Shown here piece by piece: positions 23,566 to 35,231 of a stretch of 64,000 bases of DNA. Position numbers and translations under genes: made by a program. The stretch comes from Antitrichia curtipendula (lineage: Eukaryota > Streptophyta > Bryopsida > Hypnales > Leucodontaceae): positions 9,300,001-9,364,000 of the forward strand of contig OX579641.1 of the NCBI GenBank assembly GCA_951230915.1, given 5' to 3'. Under the pieces are notes generated by a model that made no database searches, was not told the DNA's origin, and saw only the letters and a list, made by a program, of their open reading frames with translations. The first letter of the stretch is position 1. Every line of letters starts with the position of its first letter.

Positions 23566-26084
23566 TAACTTCTCACAATGATATCATTTAGGGTATGTTT
23601 GCACTTGGTGTTAGGGATGATGTTTGCAATGTGAATCTGGTCCGAAAGTAGGTCCAAGGTAAACTTGCCTATGATAGGTAAAATGAGTGTTTTGCCCTAT
23701 TACAATTGGCAGAAAAAGGTAGAAGTTTCTAAAGCAATCACTAACAACTCCAACATCATCCAAGGCATTGGTTTTGGCCACTAACCAACCTAATGAAATC
23801 CTAATTTCATCTATTAGAAAAAGTATGTTATGGGTTGATATAAGACTATAATGGGTCATTTCCAAGGTGCATATCATAGGTGGTTTGCTTGTTATAGGCA
23901 ATTTTATTTTAAATGCATGATTCTAAACGTGTCCTATGAAGTGGACCATGCTGGGTGAATTTTATATTCTGTTTAAAAAAAAAACTATTTTGTTGAGTTC
24001 ATGTTACAATCTTCCCCCCTCCCCCAGCTAATTTGAGACCTTTGAATACAAATATGAATTCAAAATTTGCAAATTTTATTATGTATGGCAAATAAAAAAA
24101 TTCTTGTGTTTTTTCCCATGAATAACTTCACCCTATGTGATCTATTTCATAGAATGGATTTAGTGTCTTGTGGTCTAAATTCATTCCTAAAAAACTTAAT
24201 AACACTTTAAGACACTTAGTAATTCTTTAATACCAAGTGAGAATAGTAGGCTTGTTTTGGAGGTAATATTTTCTACATGTGTACTTTCTACACATGCCTT
24301 GGCTTGCACTTTGCGGTCACTGGAATTGGTCATTGGAAAATAGGCCTTTATCAACTACAAAATTGCCTTGGCTTGCACTTTGCGGTCACTGGAATTGGTC
24401 ATTGGAAAATAGGCCTTTATCAACCACAAAATTGGGGGCAATTTGGTGTGCATTAGTGGTCCTAGAGGCACACAGAAAGTATATATGTTCAATGGATTTC
24501 TTTAGGGTTTTCTAGAGCAAAATTGTTAGAGAGAAAGTTCAAAATATTGATGGAATAATTGGCAATAAATCTCTTTTCTGTCCAAAATAAATGAAATAGA
24601 AGAAACTTGGATCCACACTAGAGGTGCGAGAGACCTCCATTTCTAAGCATTTTAATATAAGGTACTGGGAATATTACTACTACCATCTAATTATAGAACT
24701 ATATCTAGTAGTCATGGTTGGCAAAAAATATGTCGTGCACAAACATATCATGCCAACATGAGAGATAGTGTGCCATAAGTCAATAATGAACCTTGTAAAT
24801 GGCTATCAAACTAACTACACCAAGGTTCAATAGCTCCTGACCAACGGTGGACATTGTGGTCATAGAAAAAATGCTATGTGGTTGCAATGTATATCATGAT
24901 TGCGATAAATCCTTCATGTAATGAAAAAAATGCAATAACATCCTTTCATTATAACCACTAAAATAAGCAACATCCATAGCAAAAATATAAAATAAACACC
25001 TATAATATACGAGTACACGAGATGTGGAAAGTGGTTTTACAACCACCTCTTTACTTTCCCCCTTTGTCAATGTCAAAGTCTCTTTCACACTAACAAACTT
25101 AGTGATCTTGTGCAGAAAATCAACGAGAACCTAATGGAAATCCTACAAAGATGAAGATGATTGTCCACACCTCTACATACATTTGAGACAAACCAACCAA
25201 TCCACTCGAATTTCTTGCAACAATGGACTCAAACAATCAATGTGCCATCAAGTGGAACAAATTTCGCACAAAATCATAGTGGTAGAGTGTTTGGCGCTTC
25301 CACACAATACACTTTTTAGTCTAGCTGAAATACGTGAACCGCTAGAATCAATTTCTTCATCATTATGAGGAAAATGACACGGCACGTAATTACGCATGTG
25401 ATCTTTTCAAGTCTTACCATCACGATGTTGCATTGTATATACATACACTATGTAAAAATAATTAATCATTGTTAAACTAGAGGGTTTTTTGGAGAGTCTA
25501 AAGATCCACATGACCACATAGATAAGATTCTACCTTTTTTACTTCTATTAGACAACCACTAGGCATTAGTTCTTTTATTTTTTTAGTTGAAAGCATTTTA
25601 AACTTTATTTGTAGATTTGAAGTTGTTAAATGGGAAGGTGAAGTTTGTTTTATCTTTTCTTTTGAATTTAAAAAAGGATTTGAAGGTCACCTATTTGCCA
25701 TGTAGGAAATAAGGATAGAGTTATGGGGAGAAAAAGGTGGCCAATGGATGAATTGTGGCCCATGTGGCATTATAGAGGCCAAAATTCATTTGCTTAGGTG
25801 GAGAGGATGGAAGATGAGGTGGAAGATAAGGTGGAGGGTCTTTTTCTTCCTCCTCATATCTGCTTAAAGAAAACCGAGACTTTGGAGAGAAATAACAGAT
25901 TGTACAAGAAAGTTTTTGTAATGAAATTTCGTGAGCTTGTTCATTTTGTTTTGAGGTTTTCATAAACCTATCACTCGCTCAATTTGAAGTTTTTTTGTGG
26001 AAGTTATGCTTGATGAAGTGAGAGGGCAGAATTTTTGAGGGCTCATAACTTTTGGGTGAGAAGTTTTTTGTCTTTTAAATTTTA
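23566..26084. other. Intergenic DNA, no gene recognised
   Basis: Contains the 69-bp tandem duplication at 24297-24434. Short ORFs (for example minus 23611-23901 and minus 24894-25088) have no identifiable content. About 25600-26084 may be the outer part of the retroelement leader/LTR that becomes recognisable from 26085. Confidence 0.35.
24297..24434 (+). repeat. 69-bp tandem duplication
   Basis: CCTTGGCTTGCACTTTGCGG and the following bases (24297-24365) repeat at 24366-24434 with a single visible mismatch. The unit is 23 codons long, so it leaves the surrounding 78-codon frame open, but that ORF is not recognisable. Recent duplication. Confidence 0.9.
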
Positions 26085-26745
26085 TGAGAGTATGTGTTTA
26101 GATGTTAGCTTTTAAAAAATATATCAGTCTCTTAGTTTGGAGTTAAGATGCAAACGTTATAGGCTTAGAGGCGAAATAATGAGAGGTTGCTTTTGATTTG
26201 AAGAAAGAGAACTTTGACCGGCTGTAAAAGTCGAACAATATTTTATTTTGTATTGAAATTTAAAGTTTGTGTAGATTATTGTGTTAGCTTTTTATAAAGA
26301 TATCACACAATCAGTTTGGAGTTTATATGTGAGAGTTATGGGCTTGGAAGAAGAGTAGTGATGAGCTGCCTTTGAATTGAAGAGAGTAAACTTTGACCAA
26401 TTATAAAAGTCAGACAATATGATATTTTGATTTGAATTTTTGAGGGTTTGTAGATATTGTTGTTAGCTTTCCAGAAAGATGTTTTATTCTTAATTTGAAG
26501 TCCTAGAACGGCTTTGGCATTCATATTAGTGGTGGGACTTTCTTAAAAGGGAACTTATGCGGTTTATAAGCAACACCACCTACTTTATACAAAGTTGTGA
26601 TATTTTATTGGGAGTTTATGGTAGATTATGGAGATTTTATAAACATGCACATATATATTACTAAACCACGGGGACTTAAAAATTTTCCAGCCAAGTCTTG
26701 TTGCAACTAGAAGCCCAGTGCTTTCCCAAGGCAAGGCCTCTCTAC
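26085..26745 (+). repeat. Ty3/gypsy leader/LTR segment, inverted copy
   Basis: This ~660-bp plus-strand segment is homologous to the reverse complement of 34571-35225. Shared marks include tttgaccggctgtaaaa, cacacaatcagtttggag and, at the inner end, CCAAGGCAAGGCCTCTCTAC. The inner part encodes Q-G-K-A-S-L-R-D-N, comparable to Q-G-K-A-S-L-P-D-N upstream of the methyltransferase relic. It is itself built of two diverged ~180-bp units. Its orientation is opposite to the integrase relic that abuts it, so it is not a normal 3' LTR of that element. Confidence 0.6.
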
Positions 26746-28715
26746 GCGACAACGATCTTCCAAAAGTAACACTATCGACTTGAACACCTCACGCACTTGT
26801 AGAATAATTTGTCATGTAGTCATGTCAAAAGTGGTTGGTATTGTTTAGTGCAAGTAAATATAGTCACTAGACAGAGGATGTCGCGCATGAGGCCTATAGC
26901 CCCCTTCTCGTATCATGGCATAACGTAGAGTGTCTCTATGATGTGCAATAAAAGGTTCTTCAAAGCCATTGACATCACCTTCTTGTACAAATCCACACAC
27001 TGCTCATATACACGTGCTCACGTGTCTAGATCATCCATAATATCCAATATCATGTTTTCATCTTGTTTGATAGCCATATATAAAACCAAATGGTGTCCAA
27101 ACAATAAATAATAGGGTGAAAATGAAGTTAGAAAAGCTTACTTACTGAACCAATAGTTAATTGCTATATACAGTAGCTGTAAGTCCCAATCTTCATAATG
27201 CCCCTTCTTCAAGCTATACTAAAAGTCCCCTTTTGATAGTTTGCAGCACACTCTCCACCAATCCATTTGCTTCGGGTGATTTCTTGAAATAGTATAGTGA
27301 TCAATCTTCGCTTATTTACATAAGACTTGAAATTCACCAAAAAATTTACGTCCTTGGTTTGTCAACACCTCTGTTGGAACTCCAAAGCAACTCTAAACAC
27401 AGTCCAAAAATAAATAAGTTGTCCATTCATTGAACTTATCAGTCAATGCAAGCAACTCAATCTACTTGAAAAAATGTTTGATCATCACCAATACATACTT
27501 GTTATGTTGTGGTGTCACCAACAATGGTCCTACAGAATCTAAACTCCACCTACAATCCAATTGTGTGATTAACAATAGTTGTAATTGAGGCATTGGGTAT
27601 TAAATTGTGCCGCACTCTATCACATACCGAGAATTTGGTCATCAATTGTTGGACTTACATTTGTATACCTCGTCACTAATAGTAAATCTGTATTAAGTTG
27701 TGAGTTCTTCGCACTTCAAAATGTCCCAAGTCCTTGTGTCTATGTATTATTAGCTTCACTCTCTTATGAGGCGCTGATACCACCTTTTTATTGCCATCCG
27801 GACACATTCAAAGCAAATGAGCCCTTTCCCATATAAACCACTTGGCTTGTTGTAGAATCCAATATCTCTCTTTGACGAACACAATAGCCATCAAATCACC
27901 ATGCTTCAAGTATTTCATTCCTTCCACATCTTCAAAAATATCCTTAGTGTCTCCAGACTCTTCACCTCCATCCGCATCTATTGTAGCTACAATAGCTTCC
28001 TCGGTAGTATCTCCAATCATTGCCAATAAACTCAAGTACGTGGCAAAATGCCAGCTTGGTAATAAATCTTCTCCCTCCTCCACGTGCCATCAAACCCTTA
28101 TAGAATCCATTTGGCTTAGACTTGAATTGTGGCTCAAGTTGTCAGCATCCATATTCACCAAATTGGTGTGATGTACAACTATAAAATTTTACTCCATTAA
28201 CATTAGAGTTCATCGTGCAAGCTTCTATGTGAGCTTGTTGGACTCCATTAGCCACTTCAACGATTGATGGTCTATCACCAATAGAAATTTGTTGCCATAT
28301 AAATAACAACAAAAATGAGCAATAGCCCAAATTGATACTAAATATTCTATATTATATGAGCTATACTATGCCTTTGTGTTGTTGTTGGAACAACTAGCAT
28401 AAACTACAACAAACTCTTTGCCATTGTTGTCCATTTGAGTCAACACCGCTCCAATCCCTAGTGAGTTTCAATATTAGAGCCAAAGCTAATCATTCTTTCA
28501 ATTGCTTGTAGGTAACCTTTTGTTCATCTCCCCATATTTAAGGTTGATCATTCCTTATCAACATGGTCAATTGCTTCACGATGGCACTAAACGTCTTTAC
28601 AAATTTTTTATAGTAATTACACAAATCCCAAAATGCTCGCAATCTACTCACATCCTTCGGCCTTAGAATAAAAATCATCACCTCCACTTTAGGGCCACTT
28701 CACACTACGCACAAG
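26746..28715 (-). pseudogene. Ty3/gypsy relic: end of RT, RNase H, integrase
   Basis: Read on the minus strand, decayed gypsy pol domains follow in order. At 28600-28715 is the RT/RNase H connection (R-P-K-D-V-S-R-L-R-A, then N-Y-Y-K-K-F-V). At 28140-28460 is RNase H (L-T-Q-M-D-N-N-G-K-E-F-V-V, D-H-Q-S-L-K-W-L-M-E). At 27808-28083 is an acidic spacer (91-codon open frame). At 27560-27800 is the integrase zinc-binding region (H-K-D-L-G-H-F-E-V-R-R-T, C-D-R-V-R). At 26746-27440 is the integrase core and C-terminal part (F-G-V-P-T-E-V-L-T, then L-F-G-H). Stops and frameshifts separate the pieces. It is inactive. The start of the relic is upstream, across a 3.1-kb insertion. Confidence 0.75.
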
Positions 28716-28864
28716 GTCAAGAGTCCGTCGATTTCTACCAATCAAATTGCAAGAATCCATGAATTCCTGAAATTTCGGCCTCTCAACCCTTCACACTAGA
28801 GGGCACAGTCGAGAGCCTGTTGCCCTCTAAACTGACATTTATGGCAGAAAATTAATTACATGTT

Positions 28865-28931
28865 GACGGACTCTCGACCATAGTTTGGGTTGAGCAAAAA
28901 TGGAGACGCAAACTATGATCGAGAGTCCATC
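28865..28931. repeat. Hairpin with GGACTCTCGA arms
   Basis: Arms 28865-28887 and 28909-28931 pair over 23 bp with two mismatches (GACGGACTCTCGACCATAG with CTATGATCGAGAGTCCATC) around a 21-base loop. Shares the GAGAGTCC and CAAACTATG words with the hairpin at 30599-30710. Confidence 0.7.
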
Positions 28932-30598
28932 GAATTTTTTTCCTACAAAATCAGATTTGTTCTCTCTTTTCACACACTTTGTTATCACACACTTTGTTTT
29001 TGTTATTTGTTATTTGTTTTTGCCAGAACATTGCGTCTAGCTTATGACAAAGCATAAATTCCTGAAATGCTATTGAACTTCTATATAAACCTAAATAGAA
29101 GGTTCTTATTCATTTTTTTTATAGCTTAATACAAGCAAAATAGGACTGAATTTGTGACAATGAACGTCAATTAAATCACAGTAAGAACTGATTAAACTCC
29201 CACAAATCCCACCCATGATTGCACTAAAAAGATTTCTGAAAATCTTAGGTGTTTATAAGATCAATAATACAAAAAACTAGTGAGCCACCATTTTTCTACT
29301 GCGGCCTAACTTCTTTATGTAGCAGGCATAGCAACGGCTATAACAAAGCAAAGTACTACTTAACAAACACCCATACACAATCTAAATTGTAAATGGTTAG
29401 TAATTGTGACATTACATGATAATGCTAACTGGCGCTTTAGATGTCAGTAACTCAACAGCTATATCCAATTACTGCTAAATTTTTTTGTGCATCAAGCAAG
29501 TTATGCAGCACTTAATACTACACTCGAATAGAAGCCTCTCACCCCTACAATACTGGAAACAAACCACAGCCGTGTCAATTTCGACTTGATTAGCCTCAGA
29601 CAGGTAGAAAAATATCCTACATAGCAAAAGGCTTTACTAGCGATAGTTTTTTACACTACAGCTCAATCTGTGCGAACTACCTAGGCTGCATACTAGGCTA
29701 TTCAAGACAATTTTGAGCTGTTGCTGTGATATTGGGATTAGTGTGAAGATGGCTTCATCAAGTGCACAACGTCCGACTTACAATCAAGTTGACAAAGAGG
29801 AGAGTTGCTGAGCTAATGTTGCGTTTTACATTGTTTAAAATTTTTCTCTCCTAGTGAAGGCAATAACAAGCGTAATGGGCTGTAGACACCTGCTGTTCCT
29901 CACTAACACTCCAACTCATTGTTTTGTTGTGGGATGGGCACATGTGAGGTCCATTACCTCTAGGAGCAATTTTTCAACAAAGCTTCAAGAATTTCCACAC
30001 CCATACTCTCATGCGTATTGTTTTTTGCTTCTTTTTTGAGTTTTGAAAACTATCACAGCATGTATAGAGAATTATAGAAAAGTTTAGGGACAAAATTCTA
30101 CAACTCATGACCTTGAGTATGAATTTTTCAAATTTGATTTGATTATGAACAACAACAACAAAATATAATGCAAGTTTGATTATGGACTGTCTTGAGTAAA
30201 GAGGTATTTGAGCCTATTCCATTAGTGTTATGATAAAAAAAGTATCTAGTAGGGATCAGATCGATGCCCAATACGGGATGTTCTAGAGAAGTTTGTTATT
30301 TGTTATTTGTCGCCATTGGGGTTTGAAACCTAGTCTCCACCATTACAACGAGGAGTCTTTGCATTCAATGAACCTAGTTCCCTTAATCTACTTCCCTTCA
30401 ATGACCAATGCCACCCTTCTAGTCCATTTATACCCTTCATATTCCTTGTTTGATGGTAAGAGCATGTGCTGTGATTTGTTTTCCAAGACCATTTTGGACT
30501 CCTTTCTCATGTTTTTTTATCTTTTGCTTGAAAAAATTGACACATGGGTGAGGTTTGGACTTTGGGCTTGGCCTTTGGAGGCTTCGCACTATGGCCAT

Positions 30599-30710
30599 CC
30601 AAGTTGAGAGGCCGTGCCCAAACTATGTTCAAGAGTCCAACGAAATGGGCTCTTTAATGGGCATTTTTTTGGACTCTCACCCAAAGTTTGGGCACGGTCT
30701 CTCGACTTGG
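30599..30710. repeat. Hairpin with GCCGTGCCCAAACT arms
   Basis: Arms 30599-30638 and 30671-30710 pair over 40 bp with several mismatches; the core GCCGTGCCCAAACT pairs with AGTTTGGGCACGGT. The loop is about 32 bases. No target duplication recognised. It may be a stem-loop of the inserted element or a small foldback element inside it. Confidence 0.7.
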
Positions 30711-31794
30711 TCGGCCATAATGTGAAGCAGCCCTTACTAGCTACCACTCCAAGACTCTTGGAAACTCATGTGGCCCAAGTACTCTACTTAGTTATAATAA
30801 AACTTATATTTATTTAGATGTAGTTTTGACTATAAAGCCTTGGTCCAACAAACATGTTGAAGAAGGATAATGACCTATTTGGAAATTATCCTATTAGTAT
30901 AATAAGTTTGTTCCAAGGGAGACGGTCAAGTAGGAAATCAATGCTAATGGGACTATTTCCTAAAATAGGAAATACAATCCCAAAATAGAAGACTACGATC
31001 CAATTTGGAAAATTAATAACCACTCAATCTACAACGACATTGCATATATAACACTCTAAATTCCTTCTTTCTCACACACAATCCAAACTCTCATACAAAT
31101 CAATTTGGACTTCATACAAAACTCACAAATTGACTTAGAGCTCAATCAACCATACAATTTCCATCACATACAACAAGACCAACTTGATATGAATTTCTTT
31201 CATATTACTCCGAGTTGGTGAATAAATCACCGTTAACACATATAAGTCTTTTTCACCACAATTGAATCCTATCAACTTCCTCTTACTCCACTTTCATCAA
31301 AATCTCAAAATAATCTCCATCTTCATTAAGCTCTCATATTCTTCCATCCTCCATATCACTCCAACTTGGACTGAATTACTTCACTTCTACTCACATCAAC
31401 ATAACTCGGCACACCAATTTGCTCACTCAAATATCCCACTTGGACACTTGACACAAGCAAAGACATAACACACAAAACAAACAAATACGCAGCACACCCG
31501 GCTGGGACTCGCAGTGGACACTCTTCAACACTAGGTGCATTCCAATTTGGGAGAGACCACCCAATAGGGATCCAAAACGGTAGTTGACAAACCGCTCAAC
31601 TAGAAATACTAACCGCAAAGGAAAACCATCCAAATTGGACTTGACATCCTCAAAATAAGTCTCATAACTACATTCCAACTTGGTAAAATAACACTCAAAA
31701 TCACCAAATTGAAACACAAACACACCAACGAAATACAAATTACACACAAAAACTTCAAAAATACCTACATAAAGGTAAACAATTATGTCCAAAC

Positions 31795-32252
31795 ACTCTA
31801 TCTACAAAACACCTCCATCAAATGAGCTTTAATATGTTTAAAAAAATATTAATGCTGTAGAAAACAATGGCATCAATATAGCATTTCACAAATTCCAAGC
31901 TAGAAATTATGCAATCCGTATTTCTTTGAAATTTTGTTAGTACATTTTTCAAACCAAATAGAAGAAACCTTCATTGATATAGGTGGCCCTTTCCATCCTC
32001 ATCAAGTTTTTAGAATGCTGTCTCCTCCTTATTACTTTCTTGAATACCAAATTGATGATAACCCGATTGGAGATCCATAATACTAAATAGGGTCAAAATT
32101 CTCTTCTGGTATTGGCATTGCATAATGGTCAAACTTTGTGAATTTACTAATTCTACGATAGTCTCTACACATTTTTTTCTCAGTCCAATTTCCATAGACA
32201 TCTTTCTTAGATGGCATAACTGTTGTTGATGCATATTTAGAATCCAATGAAG
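31795..32252 (-). pseudogene. Ty3/gypsy relic: RT core
   Basis: Minus-strand RT core. Upstream fragment A-S-T-T-V-M-P-S-K-K-D-V-Y-G-N-W-T, then D-Y-R-R-I and A-M-P-I-P-E-E, then after a frameshift D-L-Q-S-G-Y-H-Q-F. Near 31900 come F-G-L-K-N-V-L-T-K-F-Q and Y-I-D-A, where the catalytic motif is normally Y-I-D-D, so an active-site aspartate has been lost. The order and spacing match the chromoviral-type plant gypsy RT. It is the direct continuation of 32824-33045, split by the hAT-like MITE. Confidence 0.75.
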
Positions 32253-32815
32253 CCCGGGGAGGTCACTTAGAGTGTCCACTAGAACCCACGTGCGATCAAA
32301 ACTTTGGACCCCCTATTTACTTTTTGAATTTTAAATAAATAAATAAATAAAAATATGAATAGATTTTCCTACTTTGAAAGTTTATATTTTGAATTATTGA
32401 TATTTTTATTTGTTAATGATAATTATTTACAAATTTTTGAAGTAAAAAGATACACTATAGAATTGAAAAATAACTTTCACACCCCTATATTATATAAGAA
32501 AAAATTGTCTAAAAAATGAACAAAAAATTCCTAAAAATAACTCTCTATTGAAAGCTCATTTTGAGTTGAATATTGATTCAATGGTCATCTAAATGTGTTC
32601 TCTATAATTTTTTGAGTTGAAAAACATGCCATTTTAGTTCATTTTCAACCTCTTCTAGAAATCATTTCATATTTTATTTGAGTTTGAAATTTTGGCAATA
32701 GAAACCTATAGTCATTATTAAACAATGCTCAAAATTTTAGGTTGAAACTATAGTTTATTAGAAACCATTTGTCCACACGTGGTTTGTTGTAGTAAAACTA
32801 AGTAACCTCCCCGAG
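32253..32815. mobile_element. hAT-like MITE inside the gypsy RT
   Basis: 563 bp, ends CCCGGGGAGGTCACTTAG (left) and CTAAGTAACCTCCCCGAG (right), an 18-bp imperfect terminal inverted repeat. Flanked by an exact 8-bp direct repeat CAATGAAG at 32245-32252 and 32816-32823, the duplication length of hAT elements. Removing it with one copy of the repeat joins the two halves of the gypsy RT reading frame. Non-coding. A second, inverted copy lies at about 35232-35793. Confidence 0.85.
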
Positions 32816-32823
32816 CAATGAAG

Positions 32824-33045
32824 TTGACTCCACCAATTTCGCCTTCAATAACTTGAGTAATAATTCCTTGGCTTGGACTTGAATCATCTTGTATTCTACC
32901 TTGCTATACTTGTACGGCTTGCGATAAATTGATGCACCATCCATTAGGTTAATATGTACCTCTTGCCCTTTTAATATTCCTAAATCCTTGAGACTAAAGG
33001 CAAAACAATCCATGTACACTTTGAGGAACTCTTGCTTCATCCTTC
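32824..33045 (-). pseudogene. Ty3/gypsy relic: N-terminal RT region
   Basis: Minus-strand frame with F-A-F-S-L-K-D-L-G, L-K-G-Q-E-V-H-I, R-K-P-Y-K-Y-S and K-A-K-L-V-E-S, the conserved stretch just before the gypsy RT palm domain. It lies between the methyltransferase relic (33500-34460) and the RT core, on the same strand. The frame is cut at 32823 by the MITE insertion. Confidence 0.7.
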
Positions 33046-33499
33046 ACGCCTATCAAGTTGCCAAGTTCTTTGGTCACCACCTCTTTTTTTATCTTTTTTT
33101 GAAGCAGTTTTTTATACTTTTGGTTGTTATTGCACACCACTTGAAGTAGAGTCCTTTTGCTCTACTCTAGCCATGCCATATTTCTCCTCAATTTGGCTCA
33201 ATGTCATAGTTCTTTAGTTTGACCTCTCTATGTGTTCTTCAAAGAATAATTTTTCTATGTGCTCCTCCAATTTGATTTTGTGATTGGCCATTTCTTCTCA
33301 ACTAGGCCAACTTGTTATTGGAATCATGAAAAATGGATTATCCTTCTATAATTCCCATGGGTGAGATGTAAAGGCCTCTTCACCCCCAACCACCAAGTCT
33401 AGACCTCTGAAACTTGATGGTTTTATGGCCTTTCACATATCATAAAAATCCAAGTGACTCGCTAGCGTTGAAGCTATGCCTTTTGCTTAGCTACTACAA
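33046..33499 (-). other. Linker between methyltransferase and RT relics
   Basis: Continuing minus-strand element sequence. Short open stretches exist (for example an E-E-H-I-E-K-L-F-F-E-E-H-I run near 33250) but no recognised domain. No insertion boundary is seen here, which supports methyltransferase and RT belonging to one element. Confidence 0.45.
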
Positions 33500-34460
33500 A
33501 TGAAACCGTCCAAGAAAAGACAATTTAAATCTATGGTTTGGCCAATAAGATATTGTCTTTGAAACTCTGTGATGCCGGAAACCTTGGTATTTCTCGTAAG
33601 GAGTCCTATAATTTATTCTCACACATTGACATTGGACTCAACCATTTCCTCAGTGTGAGAATCCTATCATAAACCCAATCCATTGTCCTTAAATGTGTAG
33701 AACCTTGAAAACTTACCAAGGTGGGCAAAGCCCTTTGTGACTCACTCTTGCGGTTAACTATTGTCAACAATGCTTGGTCACCGTAATACATATGCCTTGG
33801 TCAATGGTAAGGATCCAAAATATCCTTCTCGTAAACATTGGGTCATTGAATACACCCAACCGATGCATGTACTAACTCTGGCAGTGCCATATTGGTCCAC
33901 CAAAGCTATGATCTATGAGCTCGTGCATGTTTTCAATAATATATCCCGGTAGACACGGTTGAGAAGTCTAAATAGAATGCATCACTTGCAATATATTATA
34001 AAACCAAAAAAGACAATTGCCCTTCAATCCATTCTGCTTATTTTCCATAGACATTCTTTGATATGACAATCTTGCAATAATTAAATCCATGGGCCCCAAC
34101 CATACAATATTATTATTTGAAACCAAAAAAATGTCACTCGTTAATGTAAAAAATAAGGTTTTGATAGCATTGATGCTCAATAATGATGGAAAGGCTAATC
34201 ACAACCGTCAGGCATGATGCTTGGCTATTTGTCGTGCCATGTTGTCATTGTCCACATAAATGTAGCGCCATATCTTCACGCCTACTTGCAACACTACAAC
34301 CAATCCAACGCTAGTACCACCCAAGAATTTCAAAAGTGTAATACCTTCATTTGGTGGCTTCCAATAGATTGTCGAAGTGTCTAAAAGTGGGCCGGCATCT
34401 TCTACACCTCCATCTCCCTCTTCACTTATAGCAACAAGACTTGTTGTTATGCCTGGCTTC
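33500..34460 (-). pseudogene. DNA cytosine-5 methyltransferase domain relic in a Ty3/gypsy element
   Basis: Minus-strand translation shows the ordered blocks of a C5 cytosine methyltransferase. Motif I-like E-G-I-T-L-L-K-F-L-G-G-T-S-V-G-L begins at 34348. The SAM-site D-N-D stretch Y-I-Y-V-D-N-D-N-M-A-R-Q-I-A ends near 34220. Near 34090-34020, P-M-D-L-I-I-A-R-L-S-Y-Q-R-M-S-M-E-N-K-Q lies where G-W-P-C-Q is expected: the catalytic P-C is now S-Y. P-G-Y-I-I-E-N-M near 33930 is the ENV motif. L-V-S-F-Q-G-S lies near 33715, and Q-R-Q-Y-L-I-G-Q-T-I-D-L-N at about 33560-33520 is the C-terminal block. Stops (for example TGA 34208-34210) and frameshifts show it is dead. It lies directly upstream of the gypsy RT on the same strand. 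Methyltransferase-bearing retrotransposons are known in some algae and protists; identification here is by motif only. Confidence 0.7.
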
Positions 34461-34570
34461 TAGATCACCATCTCTACAGCATGCTCTTTCATGCTATTTC
34501 CACCTCTACTTGATATAATATTTGGCACCAAGTTTCCAAAATCTCAACATCATCATCTTCTTTGATGTTG

Positions 34571-35225
34571 TCAGGTAGAGAGGCCTTGCCTTGGAAAAAT
34601 GTGAAGCTTCTTGCTGCAACTAGAGTTGACTTGGAAAATAAAGGATCTTGTGATCAAATGAAGTTATGCACATGCTCATATAACCCCCATAATGTACCAT
34701 AAAGTGAAAATAATATATCACATGTTTGTATAAAGGTAGTAGAAATTGTATATAAATCGCATAAATTCCCTTCTAATAAGTACTTGCCACTAATGTAAGT
34801 GTTACAACCGCTTCAAGACTCCAAATTGAGAGCATGATATCTCCTTAGAAATTTAACATCAATATCTATAAACTTTCTAAATTTCAACTCAAAAATGATA
34901 TATTACGACTTTTATAGTCGATCAAAATTCACTCTCTCCAATTCAAAGGCAACTCATCACTATTCTTCTTTCAAGTCCATAACTCACATATCAATTTCAA
35001 ACTAATTGTGTGATACTTTTATAGAAAGTTAGAATAATAATCTACACACATTCCAAATTTCAACCCCAAAGATGATACCTTCCAAATTTTAGAGCCGGTC
35101 AAAGTTGTCTCTTTTCAAATCAAAGGCAGCCCCTCACTACTTCACCTTTAAGATTATAACTTTTGCATTGTAGCTCCAAACTAAAAAAATAATATCTCTT
35201 TAGAAAGTTAACAGCAAAATACATA
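34571..35225 (-). repeat. Ty3/gypsy leader/LTR segment, element orientation
   Basis: Read on the minus strand, this precedes the methyltransferase relic and is homologous to plus-strand 26085-26745 over its whole length. Two ~180-bp diverged subunits each carry a 'caactttgaccggct..taaaa' block. The inner end encodes F-F-Q-G-K-A-S-L-P-D-N just before the methyltransferase region. It probably includes the LTR end and 5' leader of the element; LTR boundaries (TG...CA) were not fixed. The outer edge is cut by a hAT-like MITE copy. Confidence 0.55.
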
Positions 35226-35231
35226 CTCCTT

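Larger units (their letters stand above)
28716..31794. mobile_element. 3.1-kb unidentified insertion in the gypsy RT
   Basis: RT sequence stops near 31795 (H-I-K-A-H-L-M-E-V-F) and resumes near 28715 (K-V-E-V-M-I-F-I). The ~3.1 kb between them is foreign to pol. No coding domain is recognised; ORFs at 30293-30607 and 31427-31792 are unidentifiable. It holds two related hairpins (28865-28931, 30599-30710). About 31040-31790 is CA/CT-rich with a TATATAACACTC stretch, like an LTR or leader. Ends and target duplication were not resolved, and a few tens of pol codons are missing at the break. Confidence 0.45.
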
